A DNA stretch of 32,875 bases from an uncultured Pseudomonadota bacterium. Its GTDB lineage: Bacteria > Pseudomonadota > Gammaproteobacteria > Steroidobacterales > Steroidobacteraceae. A model generated the notes under the pieces. The model searched no databases. It was not told where the DNA came from and saw nothing but the letters and a program-made list of their open reading frames with translations. The position numbers and the translations under genes are program-made. Where the stretch lies: NCBI GenBank assembly GCA_902826225.1, contig CADEED010000012.1, positions 1 to 32,875 on the forward strand, in the 5' to 3' direction. Each line of letters begins with the position of its first letter. The stretch's first letter is position 1. Positions 24,839-32,875 of the stretch are shown here, piece by piece.

Positions 24839-26053
24839 GTGAGCGCCCTGCCGGACATCGCGCTGCCCACGAACCGCGACGAGAACTGGCGGTACGCCAA
24901 CCTCCGTCCGCTCGCGAAGGCGAAGTCGGATGCCATCGCTGCCCACGACCCCGCGACGCCAGTCGACCTGCCCGCGATCCTGCCGGATTACGAACGCTGG
25001 GTCTTCATCGACGGCCACTACTCGCGCGAGTTGTCGACCGACACCGACGCCTCCTGCGCGCGGCTCATCGGCGTGCGCGAGGCCGGCGACACGCTGCTGA
25101 CGATGCTGGACCTGGATCTGGCGCAGGCCGGCGTCGATTTCTCGCTGGCGCGGGTGAATGGCGCGCGCGGTGACGTCGTACTGCACATCGCGCCGCCGGA
25201 CCGGGCGCAGGCACGGATCGAGATCATTTTCATCGCGTCGGCCGCCGCTGCCGCGGGGACTTCCTATCCACGCGTCCAGGTTCACGGCGGGCGCAGCTCG
25301 CACCTGCGACTCGTCGAGCGTCACCTGAGCGCCGGCGCCACCGATCCGCTGGTCAATGCCGCAGTCGACATCGCCCTGCGCGCCGATGGAATCGTCGATC
25401 ACTGTCGCGTCCAGAACTGCGCGGATGGCGCGGGCTGCTTCGACACGTTGACGGCGCACGTCGGCGAGCGCGCGACGTACCGGCTGCGCACCGTGACGCT
25501 CGGTGGCATCGCCTCGCGCTCGACGATCTTCGTCAAGCTCGCGGGCCGCGCGGCACGCTGCGAGTTCTCCGCCGCCGTCATTGCCAACGGATCGCAGGGG
25601 CACGACGTGTTCGCGGGGATCGATCACGTGGCGCCCGGCACCTCGACCCGCGAGACATTTCGCGGAATCGCCACCGACCGCGGAAAGCTCGCGTTCAATG
25701 GCAAGATGATCGTGCGCGAGACCGCGCACGGCGCGGATTCCGACCAGTCGCTCAAGTCCCTGCTCACGGGAAGCGGCGCCGAGGCCGCGGCGCGGCCGCA
25801 ACTCGAGATCTACACCGACAAGGTGAGCGCCAAGCACGGCGCGACCACAGGCAAGCTCGACGAGCAGATGCTGTTCTACCTGTTGTCGCGCGGACTCGAT
25901 CGCCTGCAGGCCCAGGCCCTGCTGCAATGGGCATTCATCGAGGAGACCGTGTCGCAGGTCGAGCTCGCGCCGCTGCGGCTGGAGATCGAGCAGCTGATCG
26001 CCACGCGGCTGAACGAGATATCGCGCCTCGAAGGGCTCGTCACGAACTCATGA
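24839..26053 (+). CDS. sufD: Fe-S assembly subunit SufD
   Basis: 404-residue partner of SufB. Starts GTG right after the sufC stop (no gap). Family features: DENWRYANLRPLAK near the N-terminus, a beta-helix middle, and the C-terminal GIATDRGKLAFNGKM, DQSLKSLLTGSGAEAAARPQ, YTDKVSAKHGATTGKLDEQM and LLSRGLDRLQAQALL. The His of SAKHGAT corresponds to E. coli His360 at the SufB-SufD interface; the Cys three residues before it in E. coli is Ala here. Overlaps sufS by four bases. Confidence 0.96.
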   Translation: MSALPDIALPTNRDENWRYANLRPLAKAKSDAIAAHDPATPVDLPAILPDYERWVFIDGHYSRELSTDTDASCARLIGVREAGDTLLTMLDLDLAQAGVDFSLARVNGARGDVVLHIAPPDRAQARIEIIFIASAAAAAGTSYPRVQVHGGRSSHLRLVERHLSAGATDPLVNAAVDIALRADGIVDHCRVQNCADGAGCFDTLTAHVGERATYRLRTVTLGGIASRSTIFVKLAGRAARCEFSAAVIANGSQGHDVFAGIDHVAPGTSTRETFRGIATDRGKLAFNGKMIVRETAHGADSDQSLKSLLTGSGAEAAARPQLEIYTDKVSAKHGATTGKLDEQMLFYLLSRGLDRLQAQALLQWAFIEETVSQVELAPLRLEIEQLIATRLNEISRLEGLVTNS

Positions 26054-27296
26054 ACGCGAAACTCGAAATGACCCCGAACGAGTACGATGCGGAACGCGTC
26101 TGGCGCGACTTCCCGATCCTGCGCCGCGAAGTGCATGGACGGCCGCTCGTGTATCTCGACAGCGCCGCGTCGTCGCAGCGTCCGGCGAGCGTGATCGCCG
26201 CCGTCGACCGTTACGAGACCTTCCACCACGCCAACGTGCACCGCGGCGTGCACCAACTCAGCCAGGAAGCCACCGATCTCTTCGAGCGAGCGCGCGCGCG
26301 CGTGCGCGGCTACGTGAACGCCGGGTCGACGCGCGAAGTGGTGTTCACGCGCGGCACGACCGAGTCGATCAATCTCGTCGCGCAGAGCTACGCCCGGCCT
26401 CGCCTGCAGCCCGGCGACGAGATCCTGCTGACGGCGCTCGAGCACCACGCGAACATCGTGCCCTGGCAGCTCGTCGCCGCGCAGACCGGCGCGGTCGTCA
26501 AGGCAGCCCCGATGGATCGCCGCGGCGTCGTGTCGGTGACCGACGTCGCCGCGCACATCAACGAACGCACGAAGATCGTCGCCTGCGCGCACGTGTCCAA
26601 TGCGCTCGGCACGGTGTTGCCCGTCCGCGAGATCGCGCAGGTCGCGCACGACCGCGGCGCCGTCCTCCTCGTCGACGGCGCGCAGGCCGTGCCGCACCAG
26701 CGCGTCGACGTCGCGGCGCTCGACTGCGACTTCTACGCCTTCTCGTCACACAAGATGTACGGGCCCACGGGCATCGGCGTGCTCGTCGGCCGCGAGCGCC
26801 TGCTCGAGGAGATGCCCCCGTGGCAGGGCGGCGGCGACATGATCCTCACGGTCTCGTTCGAGAAGACCACGTTCAACACACTGCCTTACAAGTTCGAGGC
26901 GGGCACGCCGAACATCTCCGGCGCGGTGGGTCTCGCCGCCGCCATCGACTACATCGAGTCGCTCGGCCTGCAGAAGATCCATGCGCACGAGCAACGCCTG
27001 CTCGAGAGCGCGACCCGCCAGCTCGCAGCGGTCCCGGGCCTCGATCTCATCGGCACGGCACCCGACAAGGCGGCGGTGATCTCGTTCACCATCGACGGCA
27101 TCCACCCGCACGACCTCGGCACGATCCTCGATGCGGAGGGCGTCGCCATACGGACCGGACATCATTGCGCGATGCCGGTCATGGAATTCTTCGGCGTCCC
27201 CGCGACGGCGCGCGCCTCGTTCGCGTGCTATACGCGCGAATCGGACATCGACGCGCTCGTCCATGCGCTCGCGAAGGCGCGCGAGGTGTTCGGCTG

Positions 27297-27297
<1 letters not shown>
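26050..27297 (+). CDS. sufS: Cysteine desulfurase SufS (class II)
   Basis: 415-residue PLP enzyme taking sulfur from cysteine for the Suf scaffold. Landmarks: YLDSAASSQRP, FHHANVHRGVH, the PLP-stacking His in EHHANIVPWQ, Asp in LLVDGAQAVPHQ, PLP-Lys235 in SSHKMYGPTG, and catalytic Cys373 in RTGHHCAMPVM, the short active-site loop of class II enzymes. ATG overlaps the sufD stop as ATGA. The partner sulfur acceptor next door is SufU, not SufE. Confidence 0.98.
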
Positions 27298-27740
<443 letters not shown>

Positions 27741-27747
27741 TCGGCCG

Positions 27748-28299
27748 ATGCGCACCCACGACAACGAGCCCTTCGTCCTGCGCCGCGACGTCAAAGCCGT
27801 GATGGTGCCGGCCGGCATCGACATCGAGCTCAAGTCCGGGCAGTCCGGCTTCATCACGCAGGCGCTGGGCGGCAGTTTCACGCTGTACATGGAAGGCAAC
27901 CTGTTCCGCCTGTCCGGCGCCGACGCCGATGCCATCGGCAAGGAAGTCGTGAAGCCGCCTGAACTCCCGCCGAACTCGACGGAGGACGACGTGCTCACCG
28001 CCGCCTGGGACCAGCTGCGGACTTCCTACGATCCGGAGATTCCCATCAACATCGTCGACTTGGGTCTCATCTACGAATGCACGGTGAGTTCCGAGCCCGA
28101 TGGCCAACGGCAGATCAATGTCCGGTTGACGCTGACGGCGCCTGGGTGCGGCATGGGTGACGTGCTCGTCCAGGACGTGCGGCAGAAACTCGAGATCATC
28201 CCGACGGTCGCCGCCGCCAACATCGAACTCGTCTTCGACCCGCCGTGGAATCAGTCGATGATGTCCGAGGCGGCGCGCCTGCAGACGGGGATGTTCTGA
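27748..28299 (+). CDS. sufT: SufT, MIP18/DUF59 Fe-S maturation protein
   Basis: 183 residues. A short N-terminal extension (VPAGIDIELKSGQSGFITQA, GGSFTLYMEGNLFRLSG) typical of the SufT group precedes the DUF59 domain: AWDQLRTSYDPEIPINIVDL, GLIYECTVS, and the invariant TAPGCGMGD with its single conserved Cys, ending ELVFDPPWNQSMMS. SufT proteins help mature Fe-S enzymes when demand is high. Seven bases after sufU, nine before the Rieske gene. Confidence 0.93.
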   Translation: MRTHDNEPFVLRRDVKAVMVPAGIDIELKSGQSGFITQALGGSFTLYMEGNLFRLSGADADAIGKEVVKPPELPPNSTEDDVLTAAWDQLRTSYDPEIPINIVDLGLIYECTVSSEPDGQRQINVRLTLTAPGCGMGDVLVQDVRQKLEIIPTVAAANIELVFDPPWNQSMMSEAARLQTGMF

Positions 28300-28308
28300 C
28301 CTCAGGTT

Positions 28309-28617
28309 ATGTCCGGCTGGACTGACATCGGGAGCCTGGCCGAACTCGAAGCCAGTTCACGTCTCGAAAGCGACGTCGAGGGTTACCGGGTGCGGGTGGC
28401 CCGGGTCAATGGCACGCTGTATGCATTCGAAGACCGCTGCACGCACGACGACTCGCCGTTCGACGATGGACCGATCGAGGACTCCGAGATCGTCTGTCCG
28501 CGACACGGCGCGCGTTTTTGTCTGCGCACCGGGGAGGCCCTCACGCCTCCGGCATACGAGCCGCTGCGTATCTTCGAAGCTCGCGAAAACGCGGGCCGAA
28601 TCGAGGTACGTGTTTGA
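28309..28617 (+). CDS. Rieske-type [2Fe-2S] ferredoxin
   Basis: 102 residues with the two Rieske boxes: Cys44-x-His46 (CTHDDSPF) and Cys63-x2-His66 (CPRHGARF), close to the small ferredoxins of ring-hydroxylating dioxygenases. No oxygenase or reductase gene is in the window; the gene is instead the eighth member of the suf run. It might feed electrons to cluster assembly or simply be matured there (inference). Start ATG with CAGG five bases upstream. Its TGA overlaps the sixA TTG start. Confidence 0.93.
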   Translation: MSGWTDIGSLAELEASSRLESDVEGYRVRVARVNGTLYAFEDRCTHDDSPFDDGPIEDSEIVCPRHGARFCLRTGEALTPPAYEPLRIFEARENAGRIEVRV

Positions 28618-29135
28618 CGATTCCAATACAAAAGCGACTCACTTTGATCCGTCACGGCAACGCCGAAGCGGAAACCGACGTTCGCGATTTCGAACGGCCG
28701 CTCACCCGGAAGGGATTGTCCGAAGCCGCGGAAATGGCCAAGCGTTTCCAGGAACGCGGGCTCGTTCCCGACTTGATCCTGGCGAGCGCCGCCGTGCGCA
28801 CGCGCGAGACCGCGGAGACGTTCGCGAAGGTGCTCGGTGTCGCGCCGCGACTGCTGCAGCTGGACGATTCGCTGTATCTCGCCGAGGGAGATCACATCCT
28901 GGGCCTGATCCGCCACGGCGGCCCGCGCGTCGGTCACCTGATGTTGATCGGACACAACCCCGGGATCTCGGCGACTGCCATCGCGCTCGCGCCCGATGTC
29001 GTCAACAGCGACCTGCCGACCTGCGGCGCGCTCACGATGTCGGTGGGTTGCAAGGCTTGGAATCTCATCGATCGGCGCTGCGTTCGCGAGGCCGAGGTGC
29101 AGGTTCCCAGCAAGAAGTTCTTCGACTTCAGCTAG
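28614..29135 (+). CDS. sixA: Phosphohistidine phosphatase SixA-like
   Basis: 173 residues of the histidine phosphatase superfamily: LTLIRHGNAEAE (nucleophile His and Arg), SAAVRTRETAETF, and the second catalytic His in LMLIGHNPGISA. The short form without inserted cap matches SixA, which dephosphorylates phospho-His in the ArcB HPt domain or the PTS-Ntr protein NPr. No such partner is in the window. TTG start overlapping the Rieske stop (TTGA) places it in the suf transcript; an ATG start at a similar place is absent. It overlaps the convergent cyclase gene by eight bases. Confidence 0.88.
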   Translation: MTIPIQKRLTLIRHGNAEAETDVRDFERPLTRKGLSEAAEMAKRFQERGLVPDLILASAAVRTRETAETFAKVLGVAPRLLQLDDSLYLAEGDHILGLIRHGGPRVGHLMLIGHNPGISATAIALAPDVVNSDLPTCGALTMSVGCKAWNLIDRRCVREAEVQVPSKKFFDFS

Positions 29136-30987
29136 CCGATTTCGCGATCTGCGCGATGTCCACGATCGCGCCCTGATCCCGGTCGCGCTGGCCGGCAATC
29201 CCCGGCAACTGCGGATCGCCGACATGATATTTGTCGCGCCCGCCCTGCTTCGACCGGTAGAGCGCCTCGTCGGCCAGGCGGACCAGCGTCTCGCGGTCGC
29301 GCGCCATCGTGGAGTCCGAGATGCCGAAACTCGCGGTGAACGTGGGGCCACCGGAGAGCAGCAGCGACTGCGCGAGCGCGGCGCGCAGCCGCTCGACCAC
29401 TTCGGCCGCCCGCTCGGCATTCGCGCCGGGCAACAGCAGCGCAAACTCCTCGCCGCCCCAGCGCACCACGTGGTCGCGGTCGCGCACCACGCCGCGTGCG
29501 GTGTCCGAGAAGAGCTTCAGCGCGCGATCGCCCGCCTCGTGGCCCAGCGTGTCGTTGAGCCGCTTGAAGAAGTCGAGGTCCGCCATGACGAACGAGAACG
29601 TGGAATCGACGGCCAGGAGATTGTTCAGGATTTCCTCGGCGGCGCGTCGATTCGCGAGACCCGTGAGACTGTCCGTGCTCGCCTGCAGCTGCGAGCGCTC
29701 GAACGCGCGCAAAGTCCCGATGCGTGTGCCCGCGTGGACGCCGAGCGCGGTCAGCTGCGCTATCTGTTCGGGATTCGGCGGCTTTCCCTTCGCGCCGGTC
29801 ACGTGCAGGACGCCGAGCGCACGGCCCATGAAATTGACCGGTACGCAGGCCGCCGACAGCGATCCTCCCATCCGCCCGAGAAGTTTGGGACACGCGTTGA
29901 GTGCCTCCGCGTCCGGGAAGATCTGCGCATGTCCGCGTCGGACGGCGATGCAGCTGTACGGTGATTCCACCGAGCAGTTGGGTGATCCGGTCTTGGGATG
30001 CACGCAGGCCCGTTCGAGGTGGGCACGTGAAGAGTCGGCGAGCAGCAGCTCCATCGGGTGCACGTCGGAGATCGCGCCCATCGCGCGCGCGATCACGCGG
30101 TCGGCCTCGGTCTCCGAATCCGCCATCTCGAGGGCCTCGACGAGCTGGTTGCTGAAGGTGCTGCGGCCCGCCTCCGAACGCAGTCGCGTGAGCATCCCCT
30201 GCATCGTGTCCGCGAGCAGGTTCACCATGCGCGCCAGGGAATTCACCTCGGCCGCGCCGTGCAGCTCGCAGCGGTTGTCCATGTCGCCGGCGGCAAGCGA
30301 CTGCGCGACGTCGCTCACCGCGCGAATGGATTTCTGGATCGACCGTGCGCCGCGCCAGAGCATGAGCCACATCAACACGCCGACGGCGGCCCCCCCCACG
30401 ATGACCCCGGTCGTGATGCGCCACGACTGGCTCTCCTGCTGGAGCACGCGCGTCTCGACCCGTTGCAGGATGCTGCGCATGCGGACCATTGCATCGGTCG
30501 TCGCCGTTTCGAACGCCACGCGGCGCGGCTCGAACTCCGCGAATCTCCATGCGCCGCCGTGGCCATCCTGTTGCAGCAGCGAGTCGACACTGGCGAGGTA
30601 CTGATTCGCGGGAACCCGGACGTTGTCGATCGCGGTCGCAACCTCGGAGGATTTCGGCATTCTCGCGATGCTGGCGACGCGCGTGCGCAGGGCGCGCGCG
30701 AGTCCGCGTGCGTCGATCAGGTCGCTGGCGTTCTCCGCAGAAGTGCCCGCCGAGGCACCCAGCAGGCGCTGTTCGAGCTGCTCCCGCAGCACCCGGGTCT
30801 CGTCGAGTCCGCGCTGCACAGCGGCGACGCGCGCGAGGTCAGCGCTCGCCCCCACCTGCCGGTGCATGGCGAGCAATGCGCTACCGATGACCACCACCCC
30901 GGCGATCACCAGTACGCCCAGCATTATGTGAAAGCGATGGCTGATCGACGTATCGCCGAACCAGCGCCACTTCGGTTGACCAATCAC
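29128..30987 (-). CDS. Membrane diguanylate cyclase with HAMP and GAF domains
   Basis: 619 residues making c-di-GMP. Layout: TM1 about 21-42, periplasmic helical part about 43-190, TM2 about 191-211, HAMP about 212-265, GAF about 280-430, GGDEF about 440-600. The active site is GGEEF at 511-515, and the product-inhibition I-site RxxD is intact as RDRD at 502-505. The GAF domain carries five Cys (328, 338, 346, 366, 381) in a pattern PNC...YSCIAVRRG...NACPKLL...AACVPV. GTG start with GGAGG nine bases upstream. A sigma-28-like promoter may precede it (31021-31048). No EAL domain is fused. It shares an eight-base 3' overlap with sixA. Confidence 0.94.
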   Translation of the reverse strand: MIGQPKWRWFGDTSISHRFHIMLGVLVIAGVVVIGSALLAMHRQVGASADLARVAAVQRGLDETRVLREQLEQRLLGASAGTSAENASDLIDARGLARALRTRVASIARMPKSSEVATAIDNVRVPANQYLASVDSLLQQDGHGGAWRFAEFEPRRVAFETATTDAMVRMRSILQRVETRVLQQESQSWRITTGVIVGGAAVGVLMWLMLWRGARSIQKSIRAVSDVAQSLAAGDMDNRCELHGAAEVNSLARMVNLLADTMQGMLTRLRSEAGRSTFSNQLVEALEMADSETEADRVIARAMGAISDVHPMELLLADSSRAHLERACVHPKTGSPNCSVESPYSCIAVRRGHAQIFPDAEALNACPKLLGRMGGSLSAACVPVNFMGRALGVLHVTGAKGKPPNPEQIAQLTALGVHAGTRIGTLRAFERSQLQASTDSLTGLANRRAAEEILNNLLAVDSTFSFVMADLDFFKRLNDTLGHEAGDRALKLFSDTARGVVRDRDHVVRWGGEEFALLLPGANAERAAEVVERLRAALAQSLLLSGGPTFTASFGISDSTMARDRETLVRLADEALYRSKQGGRDKYHVGDPQLPGIAGQRDRDQGAIVDIAQIAKSAS

Positions 30988-31020
30988 TCTCCCCGACCTC
31001 CGGTGAATTGCGTGACCACC

Positions 31021-31048
31021 CTATCGGCCGGAGTCGGGGTATTCGTTA
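31021..31048 (-). promoter_or_regulatory. Possible sigma-28-like promoter for the diguanylate cyclase
   Basis: Minus-strand TAAC (31048-31045), 16-base spacer, GCCGATAG (31028-31021). The -10 matches GCCGATAA at 7 of 8, but the -35 is 3 of 4 and the spacer is one base longer than usual, so it is weaker than the chemoreceptor case. It would give a leader of about 27-30 bases with the GGAGG site inside it. Confidence 0.35.
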
Positions 31049-31130
31049 GGGGCGCAGTGATGCCGCGGCCTGATGCCACCGCGACACAGTGCTCAGATTC
31101 CGCAGGACGAGGTTCGGGACCCTGTGCTAG

Positions 31131-31168
31131 GCGGCGGCCAGCATGGCTGGGCGGCGGCCGGCATGGCT
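31131..31168. repeat. Two tandem copies of an 18-bp unit at the putA 3' end
   Basis: GCGGCGGCCAGCATGGCT (31131-31148) and GCGGCGGCCGGCATGGCT (31151-31168) differ at one base, with a 20-base period. The right copy touches the putA stop codon, so it looks like a duplication of the sequence just beyond the gene. Slippage or a REP-like fragment would explain it. Confidence 0.6.
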
Positions 31169-32875
31169 AACGCGCCGCGAGCGACAGCAGGCCCGCATTG
31201 CCCCCGATGGCGGAGGTATTCGTCGTGATCGTCTGTTCGTTCGCCATGCGGTGCAGGTAGTGAGGGCCGCCGGCCTTGGGCCCGGTGCCCGAGAGGCCGT
31301 TGCCGCCGAATGGCTGCACGCCCACCACTGCCCCGATCATGTTGCGATTGATGTAGACGTTGCCGATGCGCAGCTCGCGGGCCACGCGCTGCGCGAGCCC
31401 GTCGATGCGCGTATGGATGCCGAGCGTGAGGCCGTAACCGAGCGCGTTGACGGCCCGTACGACGGCGTCGAGATCGCGGGCGCGGTACTTGAGCACGTGC
31501 ACGATGGGACCGAATACCTCTTTCTTCATCGCATCGAGCGAATCGATCTCGACGGCCAGCGGCGCGAAAAAGCGGCCCCCGGTCACCCTGCACGGCGCGC
31601 GATGATGCCAGCGAGCCCTGGCCGTGATCCCTGCCGCATGCGCTTCGAGCATCTTCAATGCCTCGTCGTCGATGACGGGGCCGACGTCGGTCGACAACGC
31701 GGCCGGATCGCCGATGCGGATTTCGTCCATGCAGCCCGCGAGCAGCGTCTGCACGCGCGGCGCGATCTCCTCCTGCACGAGCAGGATGCGCAGCGCCGAG
31801 CACCGTTGACCGGCGCTGTTGAAACCCGAATTGACGACGTCGAGCACGAGTTGCTCGGCGAGCGCGGAGCTGTCCGCGAGCATGACGTTGAGTCCGCCGG
31901 TCTCCGCGATCAGCGTACCCACGGCGCCGGGACGCTGCGCGAGCGAGCGTTCGATGAGCCGCGCGGTATCGGTCGACCCGGTGAACACGATACCCGCGAG
32001 ACGCGGATCGCGGGTCAATGCGCCACCCACTTCCGCGCCCTCACCCGGCACGAACTGCAGCACCTCGGGCGGCACCCCCGCCTGCAGCAGCAGGCCCGTG
32101 GCGTAGGCCGCGGTCAGCGGGGTCTGCTCCGCGGGCTTCGCGACCACGGCATTTCCGGCGGCGAGCGCCGCGGCCACCTGGCCCGTGTAGATCGCCAGCG
32201 GGAAGTTCCACGGACTGATGCAGCCGAACACGCCCTTGCCGCGCAGCCGCAGCAGGTTGCGTTCCCCGGTCGGACCCGGCAGGGCGACTTCGTGCGAAAA
32301 ATCGCGGCGCGCCCGCGCGGCGTAATAGCGCAGGAAATCCACGGCCTCACGCACTTCGCCGAGCGCATCGGGCAGCGTCTTGCCCGCCTCGCGCACGCAG
32401 CGTGCGATGAACGCGGGGGTATGTTCTTCGAACAATACGGCGGCGCGTTCGAGCACCTGCGCCCGCTTCTCCCCACCCATCGCATCCCAGTCCTCCTGCG
32501 CGTTCGCCGCCGCGCCGATCGCGGCCTCGACGATTGCCGCGTTCGCATTCGCCACGCTGCCGATCTGATCGTCGATGCGCGCGGGATTGAACAGGGGCTG
32601 CGCCGCACCCGCGGCCACCTTGCCCACGCTCACGATGGGCGCCGCGCTCCATGGCTGCTGGGACGCGCGCCCGGCGTCGCGCATCAGCGCGTCGACCGCC
32701 TGGCCGTCGGCGAAGTTGAAGCCCGCGGAGTTCGTGCGCTCGGGCGCGAACAGGTCTGGCGGCAGCGGAATGCGCGGGTGCGCGACGCGTTCGAGCGAGT
32801 CCACGTCGGCGATCGGGTCCGCGACGACCTCTTCGGCGGGCAGGCTCGCATCGACGATGCGATTCACGAACGAGG
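31167..32875 (-). CDS. putA: Bifunctional proline dehydrogenase/P5C dehydrogenase PutA, C-terminal part (5' end outside window)
   Basis: The frame is open to the window edge and reads SFVNRIVDASLPAEEVVADP, the PutA stretch linking the proline dehydrogenase barrel to the aldehyde dehydrogenase part. The glutamate-semialdehyde dehydrogenase shows ISPWNFPLAIYTGQVAAALA, FTGSTDTARLIE, catalytic Glu in LIAETGGLN, catalytic Cys in NSAGQRCSALR, and the late EVFGPIVHVL and QPFGGNGLSGTGPKAGGPHY. The protein stops at AIGGNAGLLSLAAR, so it lacks the long C-terminal domain of type B PutA. It oxidises proline to glutamate. A Met at 32867 is internal and not the start. Confidence 0.96.
   Translation of the reverse strand, partial: SFVNRIVDASLPAEEVVADPIADVDSLERVAHPRIPLPPDLFAPERTNSAGFNFADGQAVDALMRDAGRASQQPWSAAPIVSVGKVAAGAAQPLFNPARIDDQIGSVANANAAIVEAAIGAAANAQEDWDAMGGEKRAQVLERAAVLFEEHTPAFIARCVREAGKTLPDALGEVREAVDFLRYYAARARRDFSHEVALPGPTGERNLLRLRGKGVFGCISPWNFPLAIYTGQVAAALAAGNAVVAKPAEQTPLTAAYATGLLLQAGVPPEVLQFVPGEGAEVGGALTRDPRLAGIVFTGSTDTARLIERSLAQRPGAVGTLIAETGGLNVMLADSSALAEQLVLDVVNSGFNSAGQRCSALRILLVQEEIAPRVQTLLAGCMDEIRIGDPAALSTDVGPVIDDEALKMLEAHAAGITARARWHHRAPCRVTGGRFFAPLAVEIDSLDAMKKEVFGPIVHVLKYRARDLDAVVRAVNALGYGLTLGIHTRIDGLAQRVARELRIGNVYINRNMIGAVVGVQPFGGNGLSGTGPKAGGPHYLHRMANEQTITTNTSAIGGNAGLLSLAAR

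Noticed and set aside
31131..31168. CRISPR-like repeat
   Set aside because: Only two copies, two-base spacing, no cas genes.

Overview
The window looks like a stretch of core chromosome from a GC-rich gammaproteobacterium. Several gene neighbourhoods point that way: orn and rsgA facing away from each other; bcp-gcvR facing dapA and a BamC-like lipoprotein; dnaX-ybaB-recR; mlaFEDCB; and an Rrf2-led suf operon with SufU, SufT and a Rieske ferredoxin. The gene set and GC-rich coding suggest the Xanthomonadales/Nevskiales/Steroidobacteraceae side of the class, but that placement is inference. I see no transposase, integrase, phage gene, CRISPR array or att site.

Left part (1-8.7 kb, mostly minus strand): a cut-off XRE regulator with an array of inverted 8-bp sites upstream; a PLP-dependent threonine/serine dehydratase coupled to orn; rsgA on the plus strand; a 910-residue chemoreceptor behind a sigma-28-like promoter; and a compact information-processing cluster tRNA-Ser(GGA), 4.5S RNA, dnaX, ybaB, recR.

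Middle part (8.7-18.9 kb): dapA with a minimal BamC-like lipoprotein on the minus strand; gcvR, bcp and a PIN-PhoH ATPase overlapping head to tail on the plus strand, then the periplasmic protease/chaperone bepA; a small membrane protein of unknown role with a Cys-containing tail; mlaA; then a four-gene catabolic set (split UxaA-type dehydratase, FAH-family hydrolase, FMN 2-hydroxy-acid dehydrogenase) that could break a sugar acid down to pyruvate and a hydroxy acid.

Right part (18.9-32.9 kb): mlaFEDCB (minus), the inner-membrane and periplasmic part of the lipid-asymmetry system whose outer-membrane part, mlaA, lies 4.4 kb to the left; a divergent nine-gene run sufR-like, sufB, sufC, sufD, sufS, sufU, sufT, Rieske ferredoxin and sixA, packed with start/stop overlaps or very short gaps; a membrane diguanylate cyclase; and the C-terminal part of the bifunctional proline catabolic enzyme PutA, cut by the window end.

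Most of the content is known. The points most worth a second look are the paired operator array at 413-471, the BamC relic or minimal form, the incomplete sugar-acid/lactate operon, the Rieske and SixA genes attached to the suf operon, two sigma-28-like promoters in front of signalling genes, and plus-strand genes whose -10 boxes lie so close to ATG that their mRNAs may be leaderless.
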